Of a DNA stretch of 64,000 bases, positions 6,699-16,934 are shown in pieces. The first letter of the stretch is position 1. Each line of letters begins with the position of its first letter. Under the pieces are notes generated by a model. That model searched no databases. It worked only from the letters and a program-made list of their open reading frames with translations, and was not told the origin of the DNA. This DNA is from Streptomyces griseochromogenes. Lineage in GTDB: Bacteria > Actinomycetota > Actinomycetes > Streptomycetales > Streptomycetaceae. The translations under genes and the position numbers were made by a program. The stretch spans positions 930,001 through 994,000 of the forward strand of contig NZ_CP016279.1 in the NCBI RefSeq assembly GCF_001542625.1, written 5' to 3'.

Positions 6699-8070
6699 TT
6701 GTTCTCGCCGCGTTCACACGTCCGCTGGGCGCTTCCGCTGGCCCTGGGGCTGGCCGCGCTCGGGGTCGCCGTACCGCCCGCGTCCGCGACGAAGAACGTC
6801 TCGCCCGTGCGTGACGACTTCAACGGCGACGGGTACGCCGACCTCGTCGTCAGCGCCCCGCACGGCACGGTCGGCGGCCAGGCCGGGGCGGGCTACCTGA
6901 CCGTGATGTACGGCGGCCCGCACAGCCTGTCCACCGGCAACCGCTCGATCATCAGCAGGGCGAGCGCCGGTGTCCCCGGCAGCCCGGCCAAGCACGAGGG
7001 CTTCGGCTTCCAGTTCTCCGAGGGCGACCTGGACGGCGACGGGTACGCCGACCTGGCCGCCTCCGGCGGCGGGCACGGCGGCCCGGTCGTGCTCTGGGGC
7101 GGGCCGCACGGGCTGTCCGGCGGGACCTCCCTCCCCGCCGCCCTCGACACCCAGATCGGCGACTTCGACGGCGACGGACGGCTGGACCTGGCGCTGTTCC
7201 GCAATGGCTCCGGCCCCGGCGGAGGCGACGACCCGTTCGGCACCGAGGCCACCCTGTGGAGCGGCCCGGTCGAGCGCACCGGCGTCCCGGCCGCCGTCAA
7301 GCCCTTCGACGCCGCCCCCCTCCAGTACATCGACGTCCGCGACGGCGCCACCGGCGACCTCAACGGCGACGGCCGCGACGACCTCGCCCTGACCGCGTAC
7401 TGCGGCGACGGAGTCAACTGCACCGAGGTGTTCCTGAGCACTCCCTCGGGCTTCGCCCGGGGTGTCTCCTTCCCCGGCGACGGCGCGGTGGCCATCGGGG
7501 ACGTCAACGGCGACGGGCGCGCCGACCTTGTCACCGGACGCGCCGAGGAGGAGGAGATCCGGGTGGCGTACGGCTCGGCCGCGGGCCTGGGCGCCCCGAG
7601 CACCTGGAAGTCGTACACGCAGGACCCCCGGCGTCCCGGGCACCAAGGAGTCGCTCGACATGTTCGGCCACTCGGTCGCCGTCGGTGACATCACCGGGGA
7701 CGGCATCGACGACGTGGCGGTCGGCGTGCCCGGCGAGAAGAAGTTCGAGGGCGCGGTCGACGTGCTGCGGGGCAGCCGCTCCGGCCTGACCGGCACCGGT
7801 GCGCAGGCGTTCTGCCAGGACACCAGGGGCGTGCCCGGCACCGGCGAGTACGACGACATCTTCGGCTACACGGTCGCCCTGGCCGACATCAACCGCAACG
7901 GACACGCCGATCTGGCCGTTGCCGCGCCGGGCGAGGACGCGGGCAACGGCGCGGTCACGGTCCTGCGCGGCCGTCCCACGGGCCTGGTCACGGACGCGGC
8001 CCTCGCCTTCGGCGGGAAGGCGGTGGGGGCGCCGTACACGAAGGCGTCCTTCGGGTCCTCGCTCAAGTAG
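6699..8070 (+). pseudogene. Secreted FG-GAP (integrin-like) repeat protein with a frameshift
   Basis: A TTG at 6699 with AGGGGG 7 nt upstream starts a signal peptide (ALPLALGLAALGVAV, cleavage after PASA). FG-GAP units follow, each with a calcium-loop motif such as DFNGDGYADLVV, DLDGDGYADLAA, DFDGDGRLDLAL, DLNGDGRDDLAL, DVNGDGRADLVT, then in another frame DITGDGIDDVAV and DINRNGHADLAV. The frame changes near 7630 within GACCCCCGG. A loss of two bases there would explain it: the expected text QDTPGVPGT mirrors QDTRGVPGT in the next repeat. It is either an inactive gene or a sequencing error in a run of C. Such proteins form extracellular beta-propellers of unknown role. Confidence 0.75.
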
Positions 8071-8113
8071 AGAAATCTTCCGGAAAAAAATCTTCGAAGA
8101 AATCCGGAGAGCG

Positions 8114-8140
8114 TGTCGATCCGCGTCTCTCCCGTTCGAC
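8114..8140 (+). promoter_or_regulatory. ECF42-type promoter
   Basis: TGTCGA (8114-8119) and CGAC (8137-8140) are separated by 17 nt. This matches the bipartite promoter described for ECF42 sigma factors in Streptomyces (TGTCGA in the -35 region, CGA/TC in the -10 region), which lies in front of DGPF genes. The ECF42 gene itself follows at 8589, so the pair is probably autoregulated. An A-rich stretch at 8073-8098 just upstream could act as an UP element. Confidence 0.75.
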
Positions 8141-8190
8141 GCATGGGTGAGCGGCGGGGAAAGGCCCGCCGCCCGACCGAAGGAGTCACC

Positions 8191-8547
8191 ATGCCCCGTT
8201 ACCTGTCGCTCGTGCACATCGACGAGTCCGCCGCCCCCGCCGAGGGCCCCAGCGAGGAGCTGATGCGGCGGATGGGCGAGCTGATCGAGGAGGTCACCAA
8301 GGCCGGCGTGATGCTCGACACCGCCGGTCTGACGCCCTCCGCCCAGGGCACCAGTGTGCGCTGGGAGGGCGGGAAGATCTCCGTCACCGACGGGCCCTTC
8401 ACCGAGTCCAAGGAGGTCGTCGGCGGCTACGCGATCATGCAGTGCAAGGACAAGGCCGAGGCCCTGGAGTGGACCAAGCGGTTCCTGAAGGTCCACGAGG
8501 AGTTCTGGACCGTCACCTGCGAGGTCCGGGAGATCGCCGAGGGCTGA
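8191..8547 (+). CDS. DGPF-domain (YCII-related) protein, ECF42 partner
   Basis: Encodes 118 residues. The ATG has AAGGAG 5 nt upstream. The family signature is complete: VTDGPFTESKEVVGGYAIMQ, preceded by an N-terminal strand YLSLVHIDES. DGPF proteins are small dimeric alpha/beta-barrels that almost always neighbour ECF42 (and ECF41-like) sigma genes; their biochemical role is not settled. The preceding ECF42-type promoter and the sigma gene 41 bp downstream support a two-gene regulatory unit. Confidence 0.9.
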   Translation: MPRYLSLVHIDESAAPAEGPSEELMRRMGELIEEVTKAGVMLDTAGLTPSAQGTSVRWEGGKISVTDGPFTESKEVVGGYAIMQCKDKAEALEWTKRFLKVHEEFWTVTCEVREIAEG

Positions 8548-8588
8548 TCCTTGGCCCGGGGCCGTCCCGGGGTGTTGCATGGTGGGCT

Positions 8589-9845
8589 GTGGAACCACAG
8601 CCCACCGCGGCGCACGCGATCGAGACCGTCTTCCGCCTGGAGTCCCCGCGGGTCGTCGCCGGCGTCGCCCGGATCGTGCGGGACGTCGGCATCGCCGAGG
8701 AACTGGCGCAGGACGCGCTGGTCGCGGCCCTGGAACGGTGGCCCCGGGACGGCGTCCCCGACAACCCCGGCGCCTGGCTCATGGCCACCGCCCGGCACCG
8801 CGCCGTCGACCTGGTCCGGCGCCGCGAGACCTACGCCCGCAAACTCGCCGAGATCGGCCGTGACCTGGGGACCACGGCCCTGCCCGAGGAGCCCGCCGAC
8901 CCGGACGACATCGACGACGACCTGCTGCGCCTCGTCTTCACCACCTGCCACCCGGTGCTGTCGCCCGAGGCCCGCACCGCGCTCACCCTGCGCCTGCTCG
9001 GCGGCCTGAGCACGGCCGAGATCGCCCGGGCCCACCTGGTCCCGGAGCCGACGATCGCCCAGCGCATCGTCCGCGCCAAGCGCACCCTGGCCACGCGGAA
9101 CGTCGCCTTCGAGGTGCCGTACGGCCCCGACCGCGAGGCCCGCCTCGGCTCCGTCCTGGACGTCATCTACCTGATCTTCAACGAGGGATACGCGGCCACC
9201 GCCGGCGACGACCTGCTGCGCCCCGGGCTGTGCGAGGACGCCTTGCGTCTGGCCCGCGTGCTCTCCTCCCTGATGCCCAAGGAACCCGAGGTGCACGGCC
9301 TGACCTCGTTCCTGGAGTTCCAGGCCTCCCGCACCGCCGCCCGCACCGGCCCCGACGGCACACCGGTGCTCCTGAGGGACCAGAACCGCCGCCGCTGGAA
9401 CCGCATGCTCATCGCCCGCGGCATCCGAGCCCTCGATCGCGCCGACGCCACGGCCACCGGCGCCCCGGGCCCCTACGCCCTCCAGGCGGCCATCGCCGCC
9501 TGCCACGCGCACGCGTACTCCTACGAGGAGACCGACTGGCGGACCATCGCCACCCTGTACGGCCTGCTGGCCGCCCGCTCCCCGTCCCCGGTCGTCGAGC
9601 TGAACCGCGCCGTCGCCGTGTCGATGGCCGAGGGCCCCGCCGCGGGACTGGAACTCGTGGACGCCCTGGCCGCCGAACCGGCCCTGCGCGACTACCACCT
9701 GCTGCCCAGCGTGCGCGGTGATCTGCTGGCCCGGCTCGGACGCGCCGCCGAGGCCCGCGAGGAGTTCGTCCGGGCGGCGTCCCTGGCCCGCAACGAGAAG
9801 GAGCGTGAGCTGCTGCTGGGCAGGGCCGCGGAGTGCGCCTCCTGA
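8589..9845 (+). CDS. ECF42 RNA polymerase sigma factor with TPR-like C-terminal extension
   Basis: Encodes 418 residues. Region 2 is visible as ELAQDALVAALERWP with NPGAWLMATARHRAVDLVRRR, and region 4 as LTLRLLGGLSTAEIARAHLVPEPTIAQRIVRAKRTL. Beyond residue 190 comes a 220-residue extension containing YLIFNEGYAAT and VELNRAVAVSMAEGPAAGLELVDAL, typical of the ECF42 group, whose extension is needed for activity. No anti-sigma gene is adjacent, as expected for this group. The GTG at 8589 is chosen because it starts the conserved part (EPQPTAAHAIETVFR); its ribosome site is weak. Confidence 0.9.
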   Translation: MEPQPTAAHAIETVFRLESPRVVAGVARIVRDVGIAEELAQDALVAALERWPRDGVPDNPGAWLMATARHRAVDLVRRRETYARKLAEIGRDLGTTALPEEPADPDDIDDDLLRLVFTTCHPVLSPEARTALTLRLLGGLSTAEIARAHLVPEPTIAQRIVRAKRTLATRNVAFEVPYGPDREARLGSVLDVIYLIFNEGYAATAGDDLLRPGLCEDALRLARVLSSLMPKEPEVHGLTSFLEFQASRTAARTGPDGTPVLLRDQNRRRWNRMLIARGIRALDRADATATGAPGPYALQAAIAACHAHAYSYEETDWRTIATLYGLLAARSPSPVVELNRAVAVSMAEGPAAGLELVDALAAEPALRDYHLLPSVRGDLLARLGRAAEAREEFVRAASLARNEKERELLLGRAAECAS

Positions 9846-9885
9846 TGCGGCGCAACTGGCGGACGGCACACGTCTGTTGCCGGGG

Positions 9886-11079
9886 TCAAGCGGTACCGGG
9901 AGCCCCGGTGGCCGCCGGTCGTGCCGGGGCCCCGATCAGCATGGTCGGCGCCCCCGCGACCCGGGTGAGGAACACGGTCGCCGCGTGTGGTCCCTGCGGC
10001 TTGACCTTCTTGCGCAGTTCCTCCGGCTCCACCGCCGACCCCCGCTTCTTCACGGTCAGCGTGCCGACCTCCCGCTCCCGCAGCAGGGCCTTCAACTTCT
10101 TGACGTTGAAGGGGAGTTGATCGGTGATCTCATAGGCGGACGCGTACGGGGTGGGGCGCAGCTCGTCGGCCGTGACGTACGCGATGGTCTCGTCGAGGAG
10201 ACCGCCGCCGACCTCCTCGGCCACCTCGGCGACCAGATGGGCGCGGATGACGGCGCCGTCGGGCTCGTACAGATACCGCCCCACGGGCCTGACCCGGGGA
10301 TCCGGCAGGCGCCGGGACAGCAGCGTGCGCGGTCCCGGCAGCAGGGTGGCCCGGACCAGCCCCGGCTCGGTGCCGAACCACAGCACCGCCTCCTTCACAT
10401 CACCGCCGTCCGAGATCCACTCGGCCTCGGCCTCGGCCGGGATCGCCTCGTGCGGGATGCCGGGGGCGATCTTCAGGGCGGCGCGGGGTGCCCCGAGGGC
10501 GGTGGCGACCGCCCAGGACAGCGGCGGCGAGTAGGCCTCCGGATCGAAGACCCGGCCGCGGCCGCCCCGCCGGGCCGGGTCGACGAACACCGCGTCGCAA
10601 CCGGCGGTGGCGACCTCGGTGACGTCCGCCTCCCGCACCTCGATCAGCTCGCCGAGCCCCAGCGTCTCGGCGTTCGCCCGGGCCGCGGCCGCCGTCAGCG
10701 GATCCCGGTCCACCGCCAGCACCCGGATCCCAGCCCGCGCCAGCGCGATCGCGTCACCGCCGATCCCGCAGCACAGATCGGCGACCGAGGTCACCCCCCA
10801 CTCCTTCATCCGGCCCGCCCGGTAGGCCGCCACGCTCGCCCGCGTCGACTGCTCGACCCCGTTGGGCGTGAAGAACATCCGCCCGGCGTCCGCCTCCCCG
10901 AACTTCGCCGCCGCCCGCTGCCGCAGCCGGGCCTGCCCGAGCGCCGCCGACACCAGCTCGGCGGGGTGCTCACGGCGCAGCCGGGTGGCGACGGCCAGCT
11001 CCTGTGCGGGGTCGGTGTCGCGCACCTCGTCGAGGAGGGCGCGGCCTTCGGGGGTCAGGAGGGGGGCGAGGTCGTTCAC
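9886..11079 (-). CDS. Class I SAM-dependent methyltransferase with THUMP-like C-terminus
   Basis: Encodes 397 residues. Residues 1-90 are helical; the Rossmann methyltransferase domain follows with motif I as VADLCCGIGGDAIALA, motif II as VLAVDRDPLTA, and the catalytic-loop equivalent VFVDPARRGGR. The C-terminal third (LPFNVKKLKALLREREVGTLTVKKRG) is the THUMP-like domain named in actinobacterial members. The layout suggests RNA methylation, but the substrate is not known. It is convergent with the sigma gene upstream and divergent from the deacetylase pair, with no operon partner. Confidence 0.82.
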   Translation of the reverse strand: MNDLAPLLTPEGRALLDEVRDTDPAQELAVATRLRREHPAELVSAALGQARLRQRAAAKFGEADAGRMFFTPNGVEQSTRASVAAYRAGRMKEWGVTSVADLCCGIGGDAIALARAGIRVLAVDRDPLTAAAARANAETLGLGELIEVREADVTEVATAGCDAVFVDPARRGGRGRVFDPEAYSPPLSWAVATALGAPRAALKIAPGIPHEAIPAEAEAEWISDGGDVKEAVLWFGTEPGLVRATLLPGPRTLLSRRLPDPRVRPVGRYLYEPDGAVIRAHLVAEVAEEVGGGLLDETIAYVTADELRPTPYASAYEITDQLPFNVKKLKALLREREVGTLTVKKRGSAVEPEELRKKVKPQGPHAATVFLTRVAGAPTMLIGAPARPAATGAPGTA

Positions 11080-11168
11080 CGGTTCATTGTGGGCCAGTCG
11101 GTGGATGCTGCGCCTCCGGCGGCCTGTCGGACCGGGTTCGGGGTCCGGGCCTGGGAAGATCCGGCGCT

Positions 11169-12086
11169 ATGCGACTAGTAGTACAAAATGACAAATCTCG
11201 GGCTCGGCTTCGGGTGGTCACCCTCGGCTGCGGGGTGGCCGCGCTGGCCTCCGTCGCCCTCGCCTCCGGCTGCGCCACCTCCGGCGCCCCCGCCCCCGGC
11301 CATGGCCCGGGGCAGGGCGGCCCCGGCCACGCCCTGGACCCCCAGGCCCGCCGCGCCGCCGAACACGCCCGACTGGTCGCCGCCGCCCGGCACTGGAGAC
11401 TGGACCGGGTGCCGCTGACGCCCCCGCCCCCGCCGGCCAGGAAGCCGGAGATCACCCCCCGCGACGGCTTCGAGGTGGACGGGCAGGAGGAGGAGAACCT
11501 GCCCCCTGTCTTCACCACCGTCCCGACCAGGCACAAGGTCGTCTTCCTCACCATCGACGACGGCCACGAGAAGGATCCGGCGTTCCTGCGCATGATGAGC
11601 GACCTGAAGATCCCCTACACGGCGTTCCTCAGCAACTACCTGGTCAAGAACGACTACGGCTACTTCCGCCGGATGCAGTCCGAGGGCCACACCCTCAACA
11701 ACCACACCCTCACCCACCCCTACATGCCGGGCCTGTCCTACGAGGAGCAGAAGGACGAGATCTGCGGCATGCAGACCATCATGAAGAAGCAGTTCGGCAA
11801 GGTGCCGACGGTCTTCCGCCCGCCCTACGGCAACTACAACGGCGACACCCTGCGCGCCGCCAAGGCCTGCGGGATCAAGTACGCGCCGATCTGGGACGAG
11901 GAGGTCTTCGTCGACCACTGGGAGTACCGCGACTGGGACCGCAGCCTGCACCCCGGCGACATCGTGCTCACCCACTTCCGCGGCCTCGACGACTGGGACG
12001 GCACGATGGTCGACGACATGCGCAGATTCCTGAACAAGGTCACGCGCGAGGGCTACGCCGTGGCCCGCCTGGAGGACTACCTGTGA
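11169..12086 (+). CDS. Polysaccharide deacetylase lipoprotein (NodB domain), first of a pair
   Basis: Encodes 305 residues. A basic start and hydrophobic segment end in ALASGC, a lipobox-like sequence, so it is probably a secreted lipoprotein. The NodB domain covers residues 125-305 and has TIDDG (catalytic Asp and metal-binding Asp), NNHTLTHPY (the two metal His), RPPYG (substrate groove Arg) and the motif 5 His in IVLTHFRG. It should remove acetyl groups from a cell-wall or extracellular glycan such as peptidoglycan GlcNAc. The stop overlaps the start of a second deacetylase (GTGA), so both are made together. Confidence 0.88.
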   Translation: MRLVVQNDKSRARLRVVTLGCGVAALASVALASGCATSGAPAPGHGPGQGGPGHALDPQARRAAEHARLVAAARHWRLDRVPLTPPPPPARKPEITPRDGFEVDGQEEENLPPVFTTVPTRHKVVFLTIDDGHEKDPAFLRMMSDLKIPYTAFLSNYLVKNDYGYFRRMQSEGHTLNNHTLTHPYMPGLSYEEQKDEICGMQTIMKKQFGKVPTVFRPPYGNYNGDTLRAAKACGIKYAPIWDEEVFVDHWEYRDWDRSLHPGDIVLTHFRGLDDWDGTMVDDMRRFLNKVTREGYAVARLEDYL

Positions 12087-12934
12087 GGCGTGGGCGGCGG
12101 GCGGGAGGCGGCCGGGGGCACCGCTGGGGCGCCGCCGCGCCGGCCGCCGTCCTCGTCCCGGCCCTCCTGCTCACCGGCTGCGCCCCGTCCGTCGACCCCA
12201 TCGAACGGCTGGGCAAGAAGGCGGCACAGCGCGTACGGCCGTCGAGCTCCGCCGGGGACCAGGCGTACCGCCGCTGGGGCCTGGCCGCCCCCCTCGCCGC
12301 CCCGCCCAGCCCCCCGGTCCGCCTCCTGACGGCCCGCCGGACGGATCCCGCCCGCCCCCGGACCGTGGACCACATCAGGACCACCGACAAGGTCGTCTTC
12401 CTCACCTACGACGACGGCGCCGAGCGGGACCCGCGCTTCATCGACATGGTCCGCGAACTGCGGCTGCCGGTCAGCTTCTTCCTCACCGACAGCGTCGTGG
12501 GCCCCGGCTACGGCCACTTCGCCCGCCTGCGCGCGGTCGGCGCCGACATCGAGAACCACACCCTCGACCACCCGGCGATGCCCGGACTGCCGTACGCCGG
12601 CCAGCGCGCCGAGATCTGCGGCCAGCAGGACAAACTCAAGTCCCGCTTCGGCGTCCGCCCCCGCCTCTTCCGCCCGCCCTACGGCACGTACGACACCACC
12701 ACCCTGCGCGCCGCCGCCGACTGCGGCATCACCACGATCGTCCTGTGGCGCGCCGCCATGACCCCCGACGGCATCACCTACGTGCGCGGCACCCGGCACC
12801 TCACCCCGGGCGACATCGTCCTCGTCGGCCCCGACGAGGCCACCGGCCCCACCCTCAAGGAACGCACCCGGCGCCTGCTGCGCCGGGTCCAGGCGAGGGG
12901 GCTGACGGTGGGACGCCTGGAGGACTACTTGTAG
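12083..12934 (+). CDS. Polysaccharide deacetylase lipoprotein (NodB domain), second of a pair, altered motif 5
   Basis: Encodes 283 residues, starting with a GTG that overlaps the previous stop. The lipobox is LLTGC. It keeps TYDDG, ENHTLDHPAMPG and RPPYGTYD, so the metal site is intact, and shares the same end, RLEDYL, with its neighbour. In place of the motif 5 His (THFRG in the first protein) it has VGPDE, so the residue that helps protonate the leaving group is missing. The pair looks like a tandem duplication in which this copy has changed activity or specificity. Location is the outer face of the membrane. Confidence 0.87.
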   Translation: MRRGRRAGGGRGHRWGAAAPAAVLVPALLLTGCAPSVDPIERLGKKAAQRVRPSSSAGDQAYRRWGLAAPLAAPPSPPVRLLTARRTDPARPRTVDHIRTTDKVVFLTYDDGAERDPRFIDMVRELRLPVSFFLTDSVVGPGYGHFARLRAVGADIENHTLDHPAMPGLPYAGQRAEICGQQDKLKSRFGVRPRLFRPPYGTYDTTTLRAAADCGITTIVLWRAAMTPDGITYVRGTRHLTPGDIVLVGPDEATGPTLKERTRRLLRRVQARGLTVGRLEDYL

Positions 12935-13028
12935 ATCACTCTTCAGTGCCCGGCGGCAGAAGTCGGCCCGTCCGGCATGCGAGGACGCGACTCCACGCGC
13001 CCGGACTCGGCCGACGCGCCGCACGGGA

Positions 13029-13055
13029 TTGGCACTCCGCTTGACCGAGTGCTAA
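13029..13055. promoter_or_regulatory. CIRCE operator 1 (HrcA site) of groES
   Basis: TTGGCACTC-N9-GAGTGCTAA matches the CIRCE consensus (TTAGCACTC-N9-GAGTGCTAA) in all but one base. The -35 element of the groES promoter, TTGACC (13041-13046), lies in its loop, so HrcA binding blocks RNA polymerase. Confidence 0.95.
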
Positions 13056-13068
13056 TCGCGGTCATAGT
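13041..13068 (+). promoter_or_regulatory. groES-groEL1 promoter
   Basis: TTGACC (13041-13046) and CATAGT (13063-13068) are 16 nt apart. The promoter is bracketed by two CIRCE operators, so transcription should rise on heat shock when HrcA is inactive. Confidence 0.8.
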
Positions 13069-13075
13069 CTCGGCT

Positions 13076-13102
13076 CTGGCACTCCCCCCTGGAGAGTGCC
13101 AA
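13076..13102. promoter_or_regulatory. CIRCE operator 2 (HrcA site) of groES
   Basis: CTGGCACTC-N9-GAGTGCCAA, 47 bp from the first operator and at or just after the transcription start. Two CIRCE elements in front of groES are usual in Streptomyces. Confidence 0.93.
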
Positions 13103-13201
13103 CAAAGCGACGGGCAGGTCCGGCACCCGCGACGACGAATCCACCTGGTCGCCACCTCAGACAGTTAACCCCGTGAGATCTCCGAAGGGGGAGGTCGGAT
13201 C

Positions 13202-13510
13202 GTGACGACCACCAGCTCCAAGGTTGCCATCAAGCCGCTCGAGGACCGCATCGTGGTCCAGCCGCTCGACGCCGAGCAGACCACCGCCTCTGGCCTGGTC
13301 ATCCCGGACACCGCGAAGGAGAAGCCCCAGGAGGGCGCCGTCCTCGCCGTGGGCCCGGGCCGCTTCGAGAGCGGCGAGCGTCTGCCGCTCGACGTCAAGG
13401 TCGGCGACGTCGTCCTGTACAGCAAGTACGGCGGCACCGAGGTGAAGTACAACGGTGACGAGTACCTCGTCCTCTCGGCTCGCGACGTCCTCGCGATCAT
13501 CGAGAAGTAA
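13202..13510 (+). CDS. groES: GroES co-chaperonin
   Basis: Encodes 102 residues, the family's usual length. It has [15 protein letters not shown], the mobile loop [19 protein letters not shown] and the end [15 protein letters not shown]. GroES caps the GroEL cage during ATP-driven folding in the cytoplasm. The GTG start follows a GGGGGAGG ribosome site by 8 nt. It is the first gene of the CIRCE-controlled operon; a hairpin with a U-run lies between it and groEL1. Confidence 0.98.
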   Translation: MTTTSSKVAIKPLEDRIVVQPLDAEQTTASGLVIPDTAKEKPQEGAVLAVGPGRFESGERLPLDVKVGDVVLYSKYGGTEVKYNGDEYLVLSARDVLAIIEK

Positions 13511-13534
13511 TCACCTCAAGCATTCCGCTTGACG

Positions 13535-15255
<1,721 letters not shown>

Positions 15256-15270
15256 CACACGTCAGCACTG

Positions 15271-15302
15271 AGGCCCGGCACCCCCTGGGGGGTGCCGGGC
15301 CT
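15271..15302. terminator. Terminator after groEL1
   Basis: GGCCCGGCACCCC (15272-15284) pairs with GGGGTGCCGGGCC (15289-15301). It separates groEL1 from the convergent gene that ends at 15315. Confidence 0.85.
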
Positions 15303-15314
15303 TCGCCTTGCCCC

Positions 15315-16022
15315 CTACTTCTCCAACTCGTCCAGCGCGCCCAGCTGCTCCATCAGCCCGAGCCGGTCGTACTGCCACCAGCCCTCGCGGAGCTTGCCGT
15401 CGACGTCGAAGCGGAAGACGGTCGTCCCCGTCATCGACACCTGGCGGCCGGTGTTGGGCAGGCCCATGAACTCGCCCTTCTGGATGCCGTTCCAGGTCCA
15501 GCGGGTGCAGACGCGGTCCGCCTGGGTGATCTGGTCCTCGACCGTGAAGGTGAAGTCGAAGGAGCCGCGCCACATCTCGATCTCACGCAGCATGTTGTCC
15601 AGCCCGAGCGTGTCCTGCTCGTTGGCCGGGTCGTGGTCGTGGTAATTCTCCGCGACCAGGCCGTTCATCGGCGGCAACGGTCCCTGCACCGCGATCGTGT
15701 CGAAGAACCGGCGGGCCGTGGCCGCCTGCAACGCATCGTCGCGCACCACGTCCAGGTCCGTGAACGTCGGCATCTCGTCGCACAGGGCGACCATCTCCCG
15801 GAAGATCGTGTCGGTCTCCGGCAGGTTCGAGTTCCGCATCGCCTCCTCGTACGACGGGAACTCCACGATCTCGATGACGTGCGTCGCGTCCGAGCGGTCC
15901 TTGCCGACCACCGTGTGCGTCGCCGTCCGCTTTCCCCTGGTCTTCTCGACCCACTGGTCCATCAGCCGGTTCATGTCGTCGAGCCGGCTGGTCCTGCAGT
16001 CGATGAGCTGTACGAACGTCAT
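15315..16022 (-). CDS. Two-domain protein: N-terminal barrel plus SnoaL-like ester cyclase domain
   Basis: Encodes 235 residues. Residues 1-95 (FVQLIDCRTSRLDDMNRLMDQW, THVIEIVEFPSYEEAM) look like a ferredoxin-like alpha/beta-barrel half. Residues 110-235 follow the SnoaL/ester cyclase pattern: NYHDHDPANEQ, WRGSFDFTFTVEDQI, DRVCTRWTWNGIQKGEFMG and TVFRFDVDGKLREGWWQYD. The ATG is preceded by GGGAGG at 7 nt. Substrate is unknown; SnoaL-like proteins range from polyketide cyclases to scaffold proteins. No biosynthetic genes surround it. Confidence 0.8.
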   Translation of the reverse strand: MTFVQLIDCRTSRLDDMNRLMDQWVEKTRGKRTATHTVVGKDRSDATHVIEIVEFPSYEEAMRNSNLPETDTIFREMVALCDEMPTFTDLDVVRDDALQAATARRFFDTIAVQGPLPPMNGLVAENYHDHDPANEQDTLGLDNMLREIEMWRGSFDFTFTVEDQITQADRVCTRWTWNGIQKGEFMGLPNTGRQVSMTGTTVFRFDVDGKLREGWWQYDRLGLMEQLGALDELEK

Positions 16023-16096
16023 GGCACCGCCTCCCGGCCCCCTGGGTCCGGATCCGTCACACCCATTTTCCCACCGGAACGCGGGCGCCACCCGTC

Positions 16097-16870
16097 CTAC
16101 TGGGGCCCGTACTTGCGGCCCGTCCTGGAGCTGATTCCGCCCATCAGCCCGCGCGGGGTGACCTTCACCAGCCCCATCAGCGCCTTGTACCGGGGGTCCG
16201 GGATGGAGAGCGTCTTGCCGCGCGCGAGGTCGGCCAGGGCCGCCGCGACCAGCTTGTCGGCGTCCAGCCACATCCAGCCCGGGATGTTGTCCGTGCCCAT
16301 CCCGGCCCGCTGGTGGAACTCGGTGCGCACGAAGCCGGGGCACAGCGCCATCAGCCGCACCCCGCTGCCGGCCATGTCCTTGGCCGCGCCCTGGGTGAAC
16401 TGCACGACCCAGGCCTTCGAGGCGCCGTAGGTGCCCCGGGGCACGAAGGCCGCCACCGACGCCACGTTCACCACCCCGCCGCGGCCGCGCTCGCGCATCG
16501 CCTCGGCCGCCGCCGACGTCAGCCGGAGCACCGCCTCGCAGTGCACCTTGAGCATCTTCAGCTCGTCGGTCATGGGGACTTCGAGATAGCGGCCCTTGTT
16601 GCCGAAGCCGGCGTTGTTGATCAGCAGGTCGACCGGGCTCTTCCGGTCGCCGAGCCGGTCGGCCACCGTCTCGATGCCCTTGTCCTCGGACAGGTCGGCG
16701 GCCAGCACCTCCGCCTCGATGCCGTGCCGGTCGTGCAGCTCGGTCGCCTGCTCGCGCAGCCGTTTGCTGTCCCGTGCCACGAGGACCAGGTCATGCCCGT
16801 CAGCCGCCAGCCGCCGCGCGAACGCGGCACCGATTCCCGCGGTCGATCCCGTAATCAGAGCCGTTGTCAT
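16097..16870 (-). CDS. Short-chain dehydrogenase/reductase (classical SDR)
   Basis: Encodes 257 residues. The NAD(P) loop is TGSTAGIGAAFARRL, NNAG is present as INNAGFGNKG, and the active site has VNVASVAAF with Y and K in TYGASKAW. ARD at the end of the second strand suggests NADP preference. The C-terminus is basic (GISSRTGRKYGPQ). Substrate unknown. It is transcribed in the same direction as the ester cyclase-like gene and may form a loose group with it, 74 bp apart. Confidence 0.85.
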   Translation of the reverse strand: MTTALITGSTAGIGAAFARRLAADGHDLVLVARDSKRLREQATELHDRHGIEAEVLAADLSEDKGIETVADRLGDRKSPVDLLINNAGFGNKGRYLEVPMTDELKMLKVHCEAVLRLTSAAAEAMRERGRGGVVNVASVAAFVPRGTYGASKAWVVQFTQGAAKDMAGSGVRLMALCPGFVRTEFHQRAGMGTDNIPGWMWLDADKLVAAALADLARGKTLSIPDPRYKALMGLVKVTPRGLMGGISSRTGRKYGPQ

Positions 16871-16934
16871 GGCCCAAGGGTAGTGACCCGGACCGACAGC
16901 GTCCGCTGCCCGGCCGCCGTGCGGTGACGGCTCC

